A stretch of DNA of 64,000 nucleotides from Echinarachnius parma (taxonomy: Eukaryota > Echinodermata > Echinoidea > Clypeasteroida > Echinarachniidae): positions 41,442 through 105,441 of the forward strand of contig JBAMJV010007237.1 of assembly GCA_037951105.1 (NCBI GenBank), given 5' to 3'. This document shows positions 11,486-24,333 of this stretch, piece after piece; within the stretch, counting starts at the first letter, position 1, and each line of letters opens with the position of its first letter. The position numbers and the translations under genes were made by a program. Under the pieces are notes generated by a model. It had not been told where the DNA came from, ran no database searches, and saw only the letters and a program-made list of their open reading frames with translations.

Positions 11486-12195
11486 TATATGGTTTTTCTC
11501 CCAATGTCTAAATACACTACATGGTTGAAGAGATACATGCTTCCATGATCGTCTGTTTAGCATACTTGAAGATGTGCTGACATCTCCAAGGGTATGAATA
11601 AACCATACCATCCTTTTTACAATATGGATGTTAAGATTTAGATCAATACTAATACAACATTTGACTGTTTTTCCTTGTAATTTCAGGCTGTCGTGGATAT
11701 CTGAATAGCACATGTTCAGATGTGATGGCATCTTCAAGAGAATGAATAAAACATAGCCCCATATCATAACATGGATTATAAGACTCATGACCAGAGATGC
11801 ATACCATTAGAGTATCTATTTTACTTTCATAAAGTCACTACATGGTTCAAGGGACACAGACTTCCTTGACTATTTAGCATACTTTAATAAAAAACATCAC
11901 CAAAATACCAAAAGAGCATTCATAAATAAAACATACATGTAGGAGACAAATGGTGCATACAAACTGTTAAACGTTCTTCTCACAATGTCACAAGACACTA
12001 CAAGGCTCTGATCGAGGGAAATATGCTTTCGGTCATACTCTGTCACTGCTAATATCAATCAATAAACCTACCTTTAATTTAATTCGGAGCCGACAGCCAA
12101 GACCCTGGAATATTTAGTGACCTGGTAGGTTTTTCATAACAGTGTCATATCTATTGCTATAGAGGGCAGAAACTGCAAATGTTTGCTCCATTTAA

Positions 12196-12360
12196 CCTGT
12201 TCCCTACTAGATTTTGCAATCCCCATAGAGTTAGTACAGGGCAACCCAAAGTTCCCATAGGCAATGGGTTAATCTGTTTAACCTGTTTACTACAAGTTGT
12301 TGCATTCCCCATATAGTTAATATAGGACCCATCAGGTTTATGTAGGCAGTGAGTTCCTCC
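12196..12360. mobile_element. Two tandem family B elements
   Basis: First copy 12196-12268 (TTAA 12192-12195 and 12269-12272), second from TTAA 12278-12281 to about 12355. Both carry the subfamily core 'CCCCATAGAGTTA', which contains a degenerate internal TTAA. Confidence 0.75.
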
Positions 12361-12713
12361 ACAGAACCGGCACAATTTCTATTATTTTTGCAGTTTTCAA
12401 AATTCATTTTTAATCAATCAACTTCAATTGAGAATTTCATTATACAGTAAGGATTGGCATGAAATGAAATTGAGAATGCATTAGATAGAAATACAAAGAA
12501 TGGATTTATTATGACATTGTAATTGTTCTATTTAACCCGAAGGGCTCAAATTCATAAAACCCCAGTATCCCCATCCCAATCCCCTCGTAGGAAACCAAGA
12601 TGGAACTGAACCATATATACATCTAGGTCAAGTCAGGTTAATTGTATTGTGGTCAAAAGTCTACAACCGTTTCATCTTATGCAATACCAATACAGATGAT
12701 CTTTCATATGCTA

Positions 12714-13030
12714 ATAATAATAATAATAATAATAATGCATTTATATAGCACATTTTACATCTAAAACGTTCAAAAGCGCTGTAGGTCCACATTATCGGAA
12801 GAGGTGAGTTTTCAATCGTTCTTTCAAAATATGAAATGATTCTCGGTTGCGGAGGGGGTGTCAATGGTATAAACATCGGAATAAGACCGACAAGATGGAA
12901 ATATGAATATGTCTTGGGCATCGTGGAATTACCCAGGTTGCACTTGGCCGAGTCCCAAGCGCCTGGGGTAGATGTGAATGAAACGGGCTGACTCGATGGG
13001 ACACCCTATTCTACCTTCCACACATGTAGG
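12714..13030. repeat. TAA-repeat-headed 'TTTATATAGC' dispersed repeat
   Basis: A (TAA)n run leads into GCATTTATATAGCACATTTT and 'CAAAAGCGCTGTA', then ~230 bp of unique-looking sequence. The same head occurs at 54003-54200; shorter relatives are near 28556, 42974-43035 and 50517-50650. This type is common across marine invertebrate genomes. It is non-coding, and its mobilisation mechanism is not evident here. Confidence 0.7.
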
Positions 13031-13146
13031 TCAGGTCAAGTACATTACATAAACAGTGGTATGTAAGGGAGAGTGTCTAAAGGAGAAGTACAATTCATGG
13101 ATACACATGTAGATTGTGATGACTGATTTCCAATAGAACATATATG

Positions 13147-13313
13147 GGCCCCGTTGCAGAAAGAGATACAATCGATTGTAAGTTACCATTTTTAATTGCA
13201 AGTCAGATCATGTGTTCTAAATGCGCAAATCTGATTGGTTGAAATGCAAAAGTGTTCTGACTTACAATTAATTGTAACTTATAATCGATTGTATCTCTTT
13301 CTGCAATTGGGCC
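13147..13313. mobile_element. Family H MITE, copy 1
   Basis: ~167 bp with ~35-bp inverted ends reading GGCCCCGTTGCAGAAAGAGA...ATCGATTGTAAGTTA. The middle is 'CTAAATGCGCAAATCTGATT'. Copies at 29525-29700 and 56867-57031. Confidence 0.85.
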
Positions 13314-14029
13314 ACGGATTAATATATGTGACTTGTTGCATTGTGTTAAATAAAACTCTTGACACTTTTTTTATTGTGAATTATTCTTGAAGTATAATGG
13401 CATGGATTCTAACCATATTGTAGAAGAAGACAGCTGAAAAGTGTAAATTTGTGTTTGGTGCGGTCTTGTTGCATAATTCACTTTCAATTACACACAATCA
13501 ATCAGGTTTTTCTTTGACCAAATTTTCCTTGGACAAAAAATAAATGTTTATTTTTTAAAATCCGCTACACTTGCATACTTGTATTTTGTATGGAATGTTA
13601 TACTGCTGGCTATGGCAATTTCTGTATTTATACTTTTAGTTGTGAGCACCAATAGATTTAATTTGCTATCAACAACTTAAACATTAAATTAACCGCACAG
13701 ATCTCTCCATATTGTGATCTACTCTGTAATCTATTCTCTTTATAAGAACACTAATTATCTTTGGAGACCAGACCATATTTATTTTTCATTACATAATGAT
13801 GTGTATATCATATGCAAAGATATATTATTTAATTTGACACTGGCCTGAAAAGAAAAAAAATAATGGGGCTATTCAAATCATCTTTAAATAATGGGTTACA
13901 TACTTCAGAGAACAATATGCATACAAAGGAGCATAATTTTTTTCACCTGTAATACAAACATTCATTTGGCAAAGGGGTTTCAAATGTCAGGCACTCGTGT
14001 TCCATCAAAGATATATCTACACGTCCGTC

Positions 14030-14300
14030 CGAGAGAGAGAGAGACCGCATGACAAAAATGTGAGGCATCCAATACCTATAGGTTGTGTCATTATTTAACA
14101 CCACGGGAGTTTGTTTGGGTGCGTGTCTGTGTGTGTGTCGGTATGTGTGTGTGTGAGTGAGAGTATGCGTGTGTGAGTGTGAGTGTGTATGGCCATGTGT
14201 GTATGCATGCTTTTGTGTTTGTGTTTGTGTAGGTGCATATTCCTATGTTTGTGCATATGTGTGTGTGTGAAAATGTCTGTATCTTTGTTTGTGTGTCTGT
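14030..14300. repeat. GA run and GT-rich microsatellite
   Basis: A (GA)n run near 14031-14043, then an interrupted (GT)n tract from 14117 to about 14300. Cys/Val/Met-rich and His/Thr-rich frames here are artefacts of the dinucleotide repeat. Confidence 0.8.
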
Positions 14301-14589
14301 CATTTTGCATGTGTATGCTTATGCATGTGTTTGTATATGAGTTCACTGTAATGTTTGGACTTGTGTTTTTGTTTATTTTTAACCAAATTGTTCTCAAATA
14401 CAAGACATGTGATACTCTCGGTGTGTGTGTTTAATTGTGTATATCATTGTGCAATTGTATGTGTGAGCTTGGAAAACTATTCACACTCAAAGGTCTTAAA
14501 AAAACATTCCTTTTCCATGTCATAATATAACTTTCAGTATTAAAAAAGGTGCTAAAAAATATACTTACAATGAAAAGCTTCTTTCAAAC

Positions 14590-15170
14590 TTCCTCATTTT
14601 TGCCGAGGTCCAGAAAATTGAAGAATCCTTTCAATGACGGGGAAAATGTGAATAAAAATGTAGATATCCTCGACAACTCCTCTTCAAAGATCCAAACTCC
14701 AGAGGGAAATAGTTAAGTATATTGTAAAACTCCTAAAACTTGAAATCCATTGGAAAAAGTGGTCTAAAAACTGGGGTAATTCTTCTAGTCACTTTGGATG
14801 CAATTGGGACTCCAAAAAGGAATCTTGCTTTCCCCCAAAGGCTCCACAGGACAATCAATCCACTAAACTGAGGGAAATTCTTCTTTTCCCTCTTAATGCA
14901 ATGTCAAAGATTGCAAAAATACAAATAGTGATCCTTTATAGAATCTCAGATTTCTTCCCCCCCAACGGCGCGATGACAATCGTTCCCAAAATTCTGGGGA
15001 AATTATTCTTGTCTCTCTTTAATAATGCAAGAGATGTCAGAGATTGCAAAAAAGGCAAAATTAGTGATCCTCAAAGACTCCCTGATTTCTTCCAAGATGT
15101 AAATCTTTGGAGGACAAGTGTTGCACAAATCTGGGGTAATCCTTCTTGGCCCAAATGCGGAGAAGGATAA
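14590..15170. repeat. Degenerate tandem repeat, ~125-130 bp units
   Basis: Related segments begin near 14760, 14873, 14997 and 15105. Shared strings include 'GGGAAATT.TTCTT', 'GTCA.AGATTGCAAAAA', 'TAGTGATCCT' and 'CTGGGGTAAT.CTTCT'. About three to four diverged units, non-coding. Confidence 0.6.
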
Positions 15171-15364
15171 TAGATAACTGCGCAAGTGTCAAGCAGTCAC
15201 TGTCATGCAAAAGGTATACTAATTATTAACTCTCTTTGTGTAGCTTCCTGTAAAGCCCACAGAGCAATCTACGTGTGTAATGTACACATACATTCCTATT
15301 TGGTGCACAGATTTTAACCCCTCTCAGTCCCGCTCCCACATACTGCCTTTTCCCATAGAGTTAA

Positions 15365-15431
15365 TCCGTTCCCTTTGAGATCCTGAAGTCCTCATTTGTA
15401 CATAACCCGCAAGGTTTCCGTTGGCAATGTG
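15365..15431. mobile_element. Family B mini-MITE
   Basis: TTAA at 15361-15364 and 15432-15435. Interior reads 'TGTACATAACCCGCAAGG'. A second, more decayed copy may follow to about 15475. Confidence 0.65.
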
Positions 15432-15844
15432 TTAATGTAGTTGGTGCACCAGGTTCCTGTAGGTAATGGGTCAAGTTGTACAGTGCAAGTTACAGAGACA
15501 CCCTTTTCCATCCATGTAAAGATCCGATTCAAGCAAGATAACATCAAAACGAAATAGAAGAATGATTAAAACTTTCATCCAAGCTCACAATGTAGGGTTG
15601 TTATTGTTATTTTCTGTACATTATATGCATGATGTTCAGAATCAGACTCACAAGATAATTGATTCGTAAACTGGTGTTGTATCACTAACTGTAAACATCC
15701 ATAGAGACATACATATTCTTATGGTATTAACGCACTTCCACATTGTATTGTAAGTCATAAGATCATCAAGTTCCTTTCTGACTATGATGATGCACGAAAT
15801 CATGTGCACAATACCACCCAAAATGAATCCATTTTGCCATAAAA

Positions 15845-16070
15845 ATGCTTTAAAAAGTCCAAGGATTATTTGAAACACATCTGCTTTCCATATATTATCG
15901 AAAGGAATAACTTCCACACTGCACAGTGAGAAAGCTGCTTTCTGTCAATGGCCATGCACCGAAACAAGAAGAGAATCATTTCAGTATCAATGCTTTAAAA
16001 ACACCCAATGCAATGATGACCAACACATCTACATTCCTATATTATTGAAAGGATTAAGTTGCACAATGCT
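15845..16070. repeat. Two-copy local duplication, ~147-bp offset
   Basis: The segment at about 15845-15930 and the one at about 15990-16070 share 'ATGCTTTAAAAA', 'ACACATCT' and 'TATATTAT.GAAAGGA'. A minus-strand open frame (15917-15648) with a hydrophobic segment begins inside the first copy, which weakens the case for a real exon there. Confidence 0.6.
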
Positions 16071-16299
16071 AGCTAGGCAGCTGACTCTGTCGGCGGCGGT
16101 GGTGATGGTGACGATGCACAGAGAGAGAGTGAGAGAACTATCAGAGGAGACCGGAAGATTTTTCTGACTCACGCGCATACATGATGCGGTGATGCCCTAA
16201 CTTCCCACCCCTAGATGCTTGGAATTACCTCGTAATCAAACCGGCATCACATCGGCATCACATCATGAAGACTAAATGAAACGAATGAGGAGAAAATAA

Positions 16300-17190
16300 A
16301 AAAAGGTGGGCTGTAGGAAAATACTAAGGAAGGAAATAATATTGAGTGCGGTAGGGAGGAGGTTGGAGGAATGAATAGGAGGGGAGAAAAAGGGGCGGAG
16401 TGATAGCCAGATTTGTAATGTTGTTTTCATGAAAATGCAGACAGAATTATGAGAAGGGGGGGGAAAGTAGGATGAAACAAATAAAAGAGGAGAGAGAGAG
16501 AGAGAGAAATGATTGGGACGAGGAAGGTTTGATTTGTTTTTGTTTTCAATGGATTGAAGGAGAACAGAAGAAGAAGGAGCACAGCATATGTTCTACTTAT
16601 TGGTTTTTCAGGAAAGCAAGAAGGAATATGGAACAAACAAGTGGTAGGGTAAATGGAAAGGAGAAAGAAAGAAAACAGATCAAAATGAAGGAGAGAAAAG
16701 GGGGGAAGGGGAAAAGATATTTATACACAATATTGTTTTCATGCAAACGTTGAAGGTAAACAGTAAGAAGCAGGGTAGGATGAAAGAAACTAAGAAGAGA
16801 GAGAGAGTGAGAGAGAAATGGATGAAGGTGGGGTGGCTTGGTATTGGTGCTATCATGCAAATGCTTAATAAAATGAATACACGGGAAAGAAGGAGAGAGA
16901 GAGAGAGAGGAGAAGACAAAAATTGAGTGAGATTGGTATGTAATTTTGCTGTAACACAAAGGCAAGATAAAAATGAGGAGAGAGGAACGAAGAAGGAGAG
17001 AGGGGGAACAAGGATGGGGTTAAGATGAGTTTGTTATTTTGCTGCAACACAAAGACAAGATAAAATGGAGGAGAGGAGAAGGAAAAAGGAGAGAGAGGCA
17101 ACAAGGATGGGTTTGTAATTTTGCTGTAACAAAAAGGTAAGATAAAAAAATGAGGGAGGAAGGAGGAAGGAGATTGAACAAGGATGAGGT
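16300..17190. repeat. Polypurine tract (+) with embedded ~90-bp minisatellite
   Basis: Strongly A+G-rich on the + strand. From 16938, units starting 'TGTAATTTTGCTGTAACA' recur at 17032, 17114 and 17204 (spacings 94, 82, 90). Each is followed by a GA-rich block. Earlier, more diverged units appear near 16416, 16728 and 16843. The long Lys/Glu/Arg (+) and Ser/Leu/Phe (-) frames are artefacts. Confidence 0.75.
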
Positions 17191-17382
17191 AAGGAGGGTT
17201 AGTAATTTTGTTGTCGCAGGGAAGTCAGATGACCGATGGATGGCAGTTACTGGCAGGCCAGGTTGGTATTAATGTTGATAGTAGGAACAGATTGGAGTAT
17301 GCTAAAAATAAATTGACCTATTTCCCCCAAAGTGCAGAGAAGGAACAATAATAACATCTACGCCACACCTATTTGAAGAGGG

Positions 17383-18055
<673 letters not shown>

Positions 18056-18479
18056 TTGTGACACTTTTGTTGTCAAAGTTGCTGTTCAAGATCAAATGAA
18101 AAGTCCTTGCAAAGAAATCTTAGCATCCCCAAACCATCCATTCATCATAAGAAATGGCAAAATCCACTCCTGGCGGAGACAAAATCCACTCCTGGCGGCG
18201 GCAAATTAACATTGCTTCCTTCGATATTATCCATATAGATAGTACTCAGAGATTAAAAAGGGCTTTTCACTGAGATGATATGAGATAAGAAAAGTCATCC
18301 CTGTCCATTGCCATAGCAACCAGAAGCATAGCGACAGATGATGAACATTTATGGAGTCTAATAGGGGATGATGACAGGATAAATTGCCATTACAGGGGTA
18401 TGGACGAAGGACGTTTGTATGGTGTGCAGTGACACTTAAGGGTAGATAAACGCCCACTACCAGAAGAATATGGTTAAAG

Positions 18480-19690
18480 AGGGGAATAGAGAAGATGGTT
18501 GAAATGGAAAAGGGGAATAAACGGAGATGATAAACAAGAGGAGATTATGGATACAGAGGGAGTGGAGAAGATTGATGCAAAGGAGAGAGGATGGATGTGG
18601 AATTATGACAATGGGGAGAAAGATGTAATACTCATTCAAAAGGAAGAGGAGGACAATTGTAAAGAAGATGAAGATGATGTACACTACAACGACTGGTGGA
18701 AGGGGGGGGGGGGGGGGTACAGACATGATGGGAGAAATTGATGGTATACCAACTAAGATAAATAAATGGATACAGAGTGAAATGAAAAGATTTGTTAACA
18801 AATTGAGAAATGGAGGAGGTGGAAAATGGAGGAGGAGAAAATCTATGTAATATAAATAGGAAGGTAAAAGGACAAAATATAATAAAGAAGATAAAGAATG
18901 TACAACAAGAACTTGAGGAAGGGGGTATGGTCATGATGGATGATGGAGTTTGTATGAAGAGAGAAACTTGAGAATGTTTAAAAAGTTGGTCTGCGTTGGT
19001 GTAGTGAAATAGGCAAACAAAACGTTACAAAATGGCTGTAAGGAAAAATAGTTTCTTTGTAACGTTTTGTTGAATGGTTGGATAAAGGGATGATATTAAA
19101 GCAATAAACACATATTCAGAGAAGGTAAGCATATGGAGGAGGGGGCAGGGTAGAGGAGCATACTAGAGAAGAGGAGTATCATGGATGAAGGGAGAGGACA
19201 AATGAAAACTAACAAAGACGGAAAAGAAGGAAATCAATCAATGTTAGATACAAAAATTGAAGAGAAAGAAAATTACATAGAAGATGAAAGGAACAGAAAA
19301 AAAACATTCATGAAATTCAAGGACAAAAATTAAGATGAGGAAGACAATAACGGCAGACAGAAAGGAACAGGAAGAAGACAAAATAATTATGAAGATGAAG
19401 ATGGAGATGAAAAAGACAAATAGACAAAAGAAGAAGAGGAAAATTGACAATTCTAGGATTGAGAAGATAATGAATAACGTGTAGATGGGGATGAGAATGA
19501 GGAAGACATAAATACAGACTAGATAAAATGAAGATGAAGATGAAGATGAGAACGAAAAAAGAGAAAATGAGAAACAGAAAAGGGCGGATAGAAATGTATA
19601 ATGGACAATCAAATGAATACATGTAGATGAACAAGAGAATGAGGAATACAAATACAGACTAGACAAAATGAAGAGGAAGATTGAGAGAGC
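18480..19690. repeat. Polypurine-biased region
   Basis: Continues the + strand A+G bias with many GAAGATGAAGATG-like stretches and a G16 run at 18702-18717. No gene seen. Short non-biased islands lie at about 18060-18480 and 19000-19130. Confidence 0.65.
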
Positions 19691-19873
19691 ACGCACAGCG
19701 TTTCCATTGCACCGGCTGCCAGTGGGGGCGGAGATGAGTCAAGACCCCAATGACGATCAATTTCGCAAGTTGGACATCTATCTGACGGTTCCCGTTATAA
19801 ATTGTCGGTTAAGAAAGAGAAGAGCGCCAAGTCATTTTTTGTGCATCAGAGATAATCATATTTAACATTTAGG

Positions 19874-20060
19874 AGCCATGTGTACAAACCAAATGTAGTT
19901 AGCTCTCTCTATTCTTAGATAAATATTTCAAAGTGTTTTCAATAATTATTATATATATGATAATTTGACATCACCTACAAGATGGCATGCAGAACTCAAT
20001 TTAGCTTTTTTTTTAAAATCAACTTTATGCCCTTCTCACTCTCATCCAGAGGATGGAACG
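19874..20060. repeat. Dispersed repeat I, copy 1
   Basis: Shares 'CCATGTGTACAAA', 'ACAAGATGG.ATGCA', 'CTCAATTTAGC' and 'CTTCTCACTCT' with 54562-54745 in the same orientation. Two diverged copies of a ~185-bp non-coding repeat. Confidence 0.6.
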
Positions 20061-20603
20061 ATCAATAGAGGGCTATGATGCAGCCGTGACATTACAGACA
20101 GCGGGCATTGTGTGGGGTATGACTTTCACTACAACTCTCGGTGTACATATGCGTCCAGGAAATGAAGGGAGAGCTAAAAAATAAAAAGGAGAGGTATTGG
20201 AGGAAAAATTAGAGGAATGAGAAAGAGTGGAAAGAGAGTAAAGATGGACAAAATAGACGCCAATGATGCAGCCCTGACATAGAGCGTACAGCAGGCATTG
20301 TGTGAGGTATGACTTTCACTACATATGCGTCCAGAAAATTAGAGAGCTAAAATATGAAAAGGAGAGGTATTGGAGGAAAATTGGGAGGAGAAGATAGAGA
20401 AAAGAGAGAGTGGAATGAGAATAGAAAAGGAAGAAGAGATGGATGGAGACAAGGCATAAAGAACAGAAGAAAGAGAGAAAGAAAGAAAGAAAGAAAGAAT
20501 GAAACAAACAAACGAACGAACGAACGAACGAACGAACGAACGAACGAACGAACGAACGAACGAACGAACGAACGAACGAACGAACGAACGAACGAACGAA
20601 CGA

Positions 20604-20643
<40 letters not shown>

Positions 20644-20681
20644 AACAAACAAAAAATAAAAAAAGAAACAAACAAAAACGA

Positions 20682-20712
<31 letters not shown>

Positions 20713-20720
20713 ACGAACGA

Positions 20721-20776
<56 letters not shown>

Positions 20777-20940
20777 AACAAACAAACAAAAAATAAAAAA
20801 AGAAACAAACAAAAACGAGCGACGCAAGAGATATAGAGACAGCAGGCATTATGTTGGGTATGACTTTCATGACCTTTCTCTGTGTACATATGCGACCAGG
20901 AAATGAGGGGGAGCAACAAATTTAGAAGGAGGAAAATTTG
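20053..20940. repeat. Three ~150-bp repeats enclosing a tetranucleotide array
   Basis: Copies at about 20053-20218, 20243-20390 and 20825-20940 share 'GCAGGCATT.TGT', 'GGTATGACTTTCA' and 'TACATATGCG.CCAG'. Between the second and third lies the array at 20461-20824, so the array expanded inside a pre-existing tandem repeat. Confidence 0.75.
20461..20824. repeat. Compound (GAAC)n/(GAAA)n array with duplicated block structure
   Basis: The order is (GAAA)n, (GAAC)n, (GAAA)n, spacer, (GAAC)n, (GAAA)n, spacer. The two spacers (about 20645-20687 and 20779-20824) are nearly identical, including 'AAAAAATAAAAAAAGAAAC' and 'AACGAGCGACG'. The block was therefore duplicated as a unit. Confidence 0.9.
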
Positions 20941-21099
20941 ATGAAAGAATAGAGAAGGAAGAAAAGGTGGGCGGAAACACAGAGATAGAAGAGAGATAGA
21001 GAGTGAGAAGGAGAGAAGGAGGGGGTGGATTTTGCTGGGTGGTGTTAGTGGTAGTGATAGTGGCATATACCAAATAATTTATCAAAAAAAGTAATACAT

Positions 21100-21390
21100 T
21101 ACTGGTCAAAGTGGTGAGGGAAAGAAATAGAGAGAGTGATTGGAATACAGGAGGAGGAAGAGGAGGAGGAAGAAGAGAAAGGAAGAGAGTGGGAGGAGGG
21201 GAGAGAGTGAGTAAGAAAGGAGTAAAAGAGAAGAGACAGAAAGAACAAACTAAAAGACATTATAGACAGAAAGTGACAAAGAGTGAATAATAAATGTAAA
21301 AGATGGGTTTGAAAAGATTGACATAAAGCAAAGAAAGGTGAAAAGAAATGAAATGCACGGAAGGATTGGGGGGGGGGGGGGGGGGGGGGC
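21100..21390. repeat. Polypurine stretch ending in G22
   Basis: The last purine-rich part of the domain, ending in an uninterrupted G run at 21368-21389. After a short mixed-sequence gap the strand bias reverses. Confidence 0.75.
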
Positions 21391-21589
21391 GTGCCATTTA
21401 CACTGGTCAATTGCAGCAGACACTAACAAACATTATTGAATTTATTAGCGGGAGGGCTGTGGGGGTTCCTTAAAGGGGTGTTTAACTTCAGCTGCACTGT
21501 CTGAATATACAGTGCTCAATGAAAGTGCATTGTACAGCTATCCATCAGTTCAAATTCTTAGCATTGTCAAGATCATGGTTTATTTCCTT

Positions 21590-22490
21590 TTTCTTTCCAT
21601 ACATTTGCTTTCTTTTCTGCCTTTATTCCTCCTTGTTTTCCTTCTTTCTCCTTCCACTTCTCCATACCATTTTCATCTTTAGAAGTCTCCTTCTCCTCAT
21701 TTGTCTTATTATCCTTCTTTTATTGTTATATTTCTTCCCCTTGTTCTTGTCTTTCCCCTTTTTCCTCATTCTGTATCTCCTTATCTTTCTTATTCTCCTC
21801 ATTTTTATCATCATCCTTATTTTAGTGTCATCTTTCTTCTTCTCTTCATTGTCTCCCCCCTCTCTCCTTCCCTTTATTCATCTCCTTATCAATCTTTCTT
21901 ATTATCCTTCTTCTCCTCATTTGTTTCATTATCTTTCTTCTACTCATCATATTTCCTCTTCTCTTTCTTGTATTTCCCCTCTCAATCTCCTTCCATTTAT
22001 TCATCTCATTATCATCTTTCTTGTTCTACTTCCTCTCTTTGTTTTCTTATGATCTTTCTACTATTTATCATATTTGTCTTCTCTTTCTTGTATTATCCTT
22101 CTCTCATTCACTCATTATCATCTTTCTTATTCTCCTTCTTCTCTTCGTTTTCTTATGACCTTTCTTCTATTTATCATATTTGTCTTCTCTTTATTGCCTT
22201 TCCTTTTCTCCTTCCATCTTTATCTCCTTATCATTTGTCCTATTCTCCTTCTTCTCCTTATGTTTTCGTATTATCTTTATTCTACTTATAATCTTTCTTA
22301 TTCTCCTCCTTCTCCTCATTTGTTTCATTATCTTTCTTCTACATATCATATTCCCCTTCTCTTTATTATCTTCCCTTTTTCCTCCTTCATCTCCTTATCT
22401 TTCTTAGCCTTCATCTTCTCCTCCTCCTTCTATATCTCTTTATCTTCTTGTTACTTCTTCTTTCCATTCCCCTCGCCTTGTCCTATATAA
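21590..22490. repeat. Polypyrimidine tract (+) with ~106-113-bp degenerate period
   Basis: C+T-rich for ~900 bp. 'TATTTATCATATTTGTCTTCTCTTT' occurs near 22062 and 22168 (106-bp spacing), with diverged versions near 21949 and 22330. Long Ser/Leu/Phe/Tyr frames are artefacts of composition. Confidence 0.8.
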
Positions 22491-22894
22491 TCATCTTACC
22501 ACTCTCATCCTTGGCAACTTCTTTACAATGATTTTGTTATAACATGCATATCTCCTTAGTCTAGAGTAGTCTTAGGTTTAGTACTCTATGGATTAATACC
22601 TTAATACCTGGGACTAGTAATGCATGAGTTAATACAGTTAACTTCTGGTAGCTAAAAGTTGGTTGTCTTTTTTTTCTTCAATCCAATCTTAATCAGTAGA
22701 AAGCTTGCGATCTGAACAATGTTGCTGATGACCGCAACTAAACTTTGACTAGAAGCACACTTACCATCTTTTGGAAATGAACGCTTCATATTATATTCCA
22801 AAGGGATACATGTTATTATCGGTGAAATAACATTAGCTGTAGAATAATAGGGTAAATTGGTTTGGGATTTCATCCCGCCTCTGTCCGCAAGCCC

Positions 22895-23278
22895 AAACTT
22901 TCATGGTAAATGAATGTCATATGACCGAGTAATGGGCAAAAATGCAAAGTGATATTTGGTATCATTGCGCTTACTTTGTAGATTCGTAAATCTGAACACT
23001 TTCATTATAAATATCTTTGTAACTTTTTAAATCTGAACACGTTAATTATAAATATCTTTGTAACCTTTAAAATCTGAACACTTTTATTATAAATACATTA
23101 TCTTTGTAACTTTTTAAATCTGAACACTTTAATTATAAATATCTTTGTAACGAAAGAGAAATTCAGAAAAACAAATCTGTTCCATGCATCAATCGGTAAT
23201 ACAAATACAACAAGGTATGTAAGAAACGCTAGAGTTCTAAGTATATATTGTGGGTTTCAACAATGTTACCAGATCCCT
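22895..23278. mobile_element. Family D MITE with internal tandem expansion (D3)
   Basis: The right end is GTTACCAGATCCCT followed by TTAA (23279-23282). The left end is decayed. At 22985-23150 the internal block 'AAATCTGAACACTTTAATTA' plus 'TAAATATCTTTGTAAC' is repeated four times in ~42-50-bp units; other copies have it once. Confidence 0.75.
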
Positions 23279-23499
23279 TTAACATCAGGTTCTCTTGGTT
23301 ATACACATTTGTCTTAAACCAATACAGCGTATCTTTCGTAGACATTAAAACCATGATTCTCTAGGTTAAATTTAATTTGCATAGTTGAATAACAGTTTCT
23401 TACGTAGGCATTTTAAGCCACAAGACAAAATTAAGTTGTAATCCTCACGTAGACATTCCATTTTTACAGGGCAAAGACTGCTCCTGTAAAGCAACATAT

Positions 23500-23665
23500 T
23501 TAAGCCATTCCCTAAAGGAACCTGGTGGGTCCTGTATTAACTCTATGGGGATCGCAAAGTCTAGTCTAGTCTAGTAGGGAACAAGCTGCCTCACTGCCTA
23601 TGGGAACTTGGTGGGCCCTGTATTAACTCTATGGGGATTGCACATATCTAATAGTGAACAGGTTA
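23500..23665. mobile_element. Two family B elements of the 'TATTAACTC' subfamily
   Basis: Two head-to-tail copies carry 'CCTGTATTAACTCTATGGGG'. The core contains its own TTAA, which is itself an insertion target elsewhere (53504). The first copy shows a (TCTAG)n stutter. Confidence 0.7.
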
Positions 23666-24333
23666 ACACACAGCATCCCAGTTCCTGCTAAAGGTACATA
23701 CATGTAGCAGCTCTAGTAATGCAACCATGTGCATTATACACAGTGTGATTTTGTCCTACTGGCACTGGCAAGGCACAATCTGACGAATGATGATACTAAT
23801 CTTGACCCCAACACCTGAGGACACAACAGATTTTATATCAAATGATACGTAATCCTCAATCACATAATCCCTGTTTATCCACCCAGTGTTTAAACAGGTT
23901 CCCTACTAGATATGACATCCCCATAACTCTTGAGTGCCAAGCTGGCATTTTGCACAACACAATACACACAAATGATATAGAGCTTTGAAATCCCTGGCAC
24001 TCAAAGTGTTAATACAGTCTCCTCAAATATTAATCTGATTCTTACCCCTTGTTTACCCCTTGTGAATTTTTAAACATGTTTAACACATCTTGCTTCATAT
24101 TAAGTCTTTCTACCTCTCTCATGATATTGTCCCATTTCTCAATCAAATGAACCCATTGACTACGGGAACGGGGTGGGATAAGTACAAAGTCTATGGGGAT
24201 TTCAAAAACTCAGAGGGAACGGGATCAAATAAATGTAAAAAGACCCACTCCATACTTTCCGTCCATATAAAGGTGTGTCAAGCTTTGCCCCAGGTATAAG
24301 GGACAGTACGAAAACAAACACATTAATCTTTAA

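Larger units (their letters stand above)
7600..12040. repeat. Diverged tandem array, alternating ~150/~166-bp units, interrupted by insertions
   Basis: A module containing 'TTTAGCATACTT', 'ATCTTCAAGAGAATGAATAA' and 'AACATAGCAT' recurs near 7801, 8261, 8744, 8894, 9085, 9236, 9402, 9630, 11556, 11704 and 11872. Most spacings alternate between ~150 and ~166 bp, so the basic repeat is a ~317-bp dimer. A poly(G)-bearing insertion, a B element (9484-9555) and a 1754-bp element (9732-11485) interrupt it. Minus-strand open frames across it translate the same peptide fragments repeatedly and are not genes. Confidence 0.8.

Noticed and set aside
8818..11788. Minus-strand frames repeating peptides such as 'FIHTLRDVSTSSSMLN'
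   Set aside because: These translate successive units of the tandem array; frames break at insertions and unit junctions.
20319..21066. Open frames up to 239 codons, rich in Phe/Ser/Leu/Arg/Val (minus) and Lys/Asn/Glu/Thr/Arg (plus)
   Set aside because: Produced by tetranucleotide repeats and the purine tract; no domain, start context or splice evidence.
21519..22490. Open frames up to 196 codons resembling membrane proteins (Leu/Phe/Ser/Tyr rich)
   Set aside because: The polypyrimidine tract lacks stop codons by composition; no charged loops or motif order expected of a real membrane protein.
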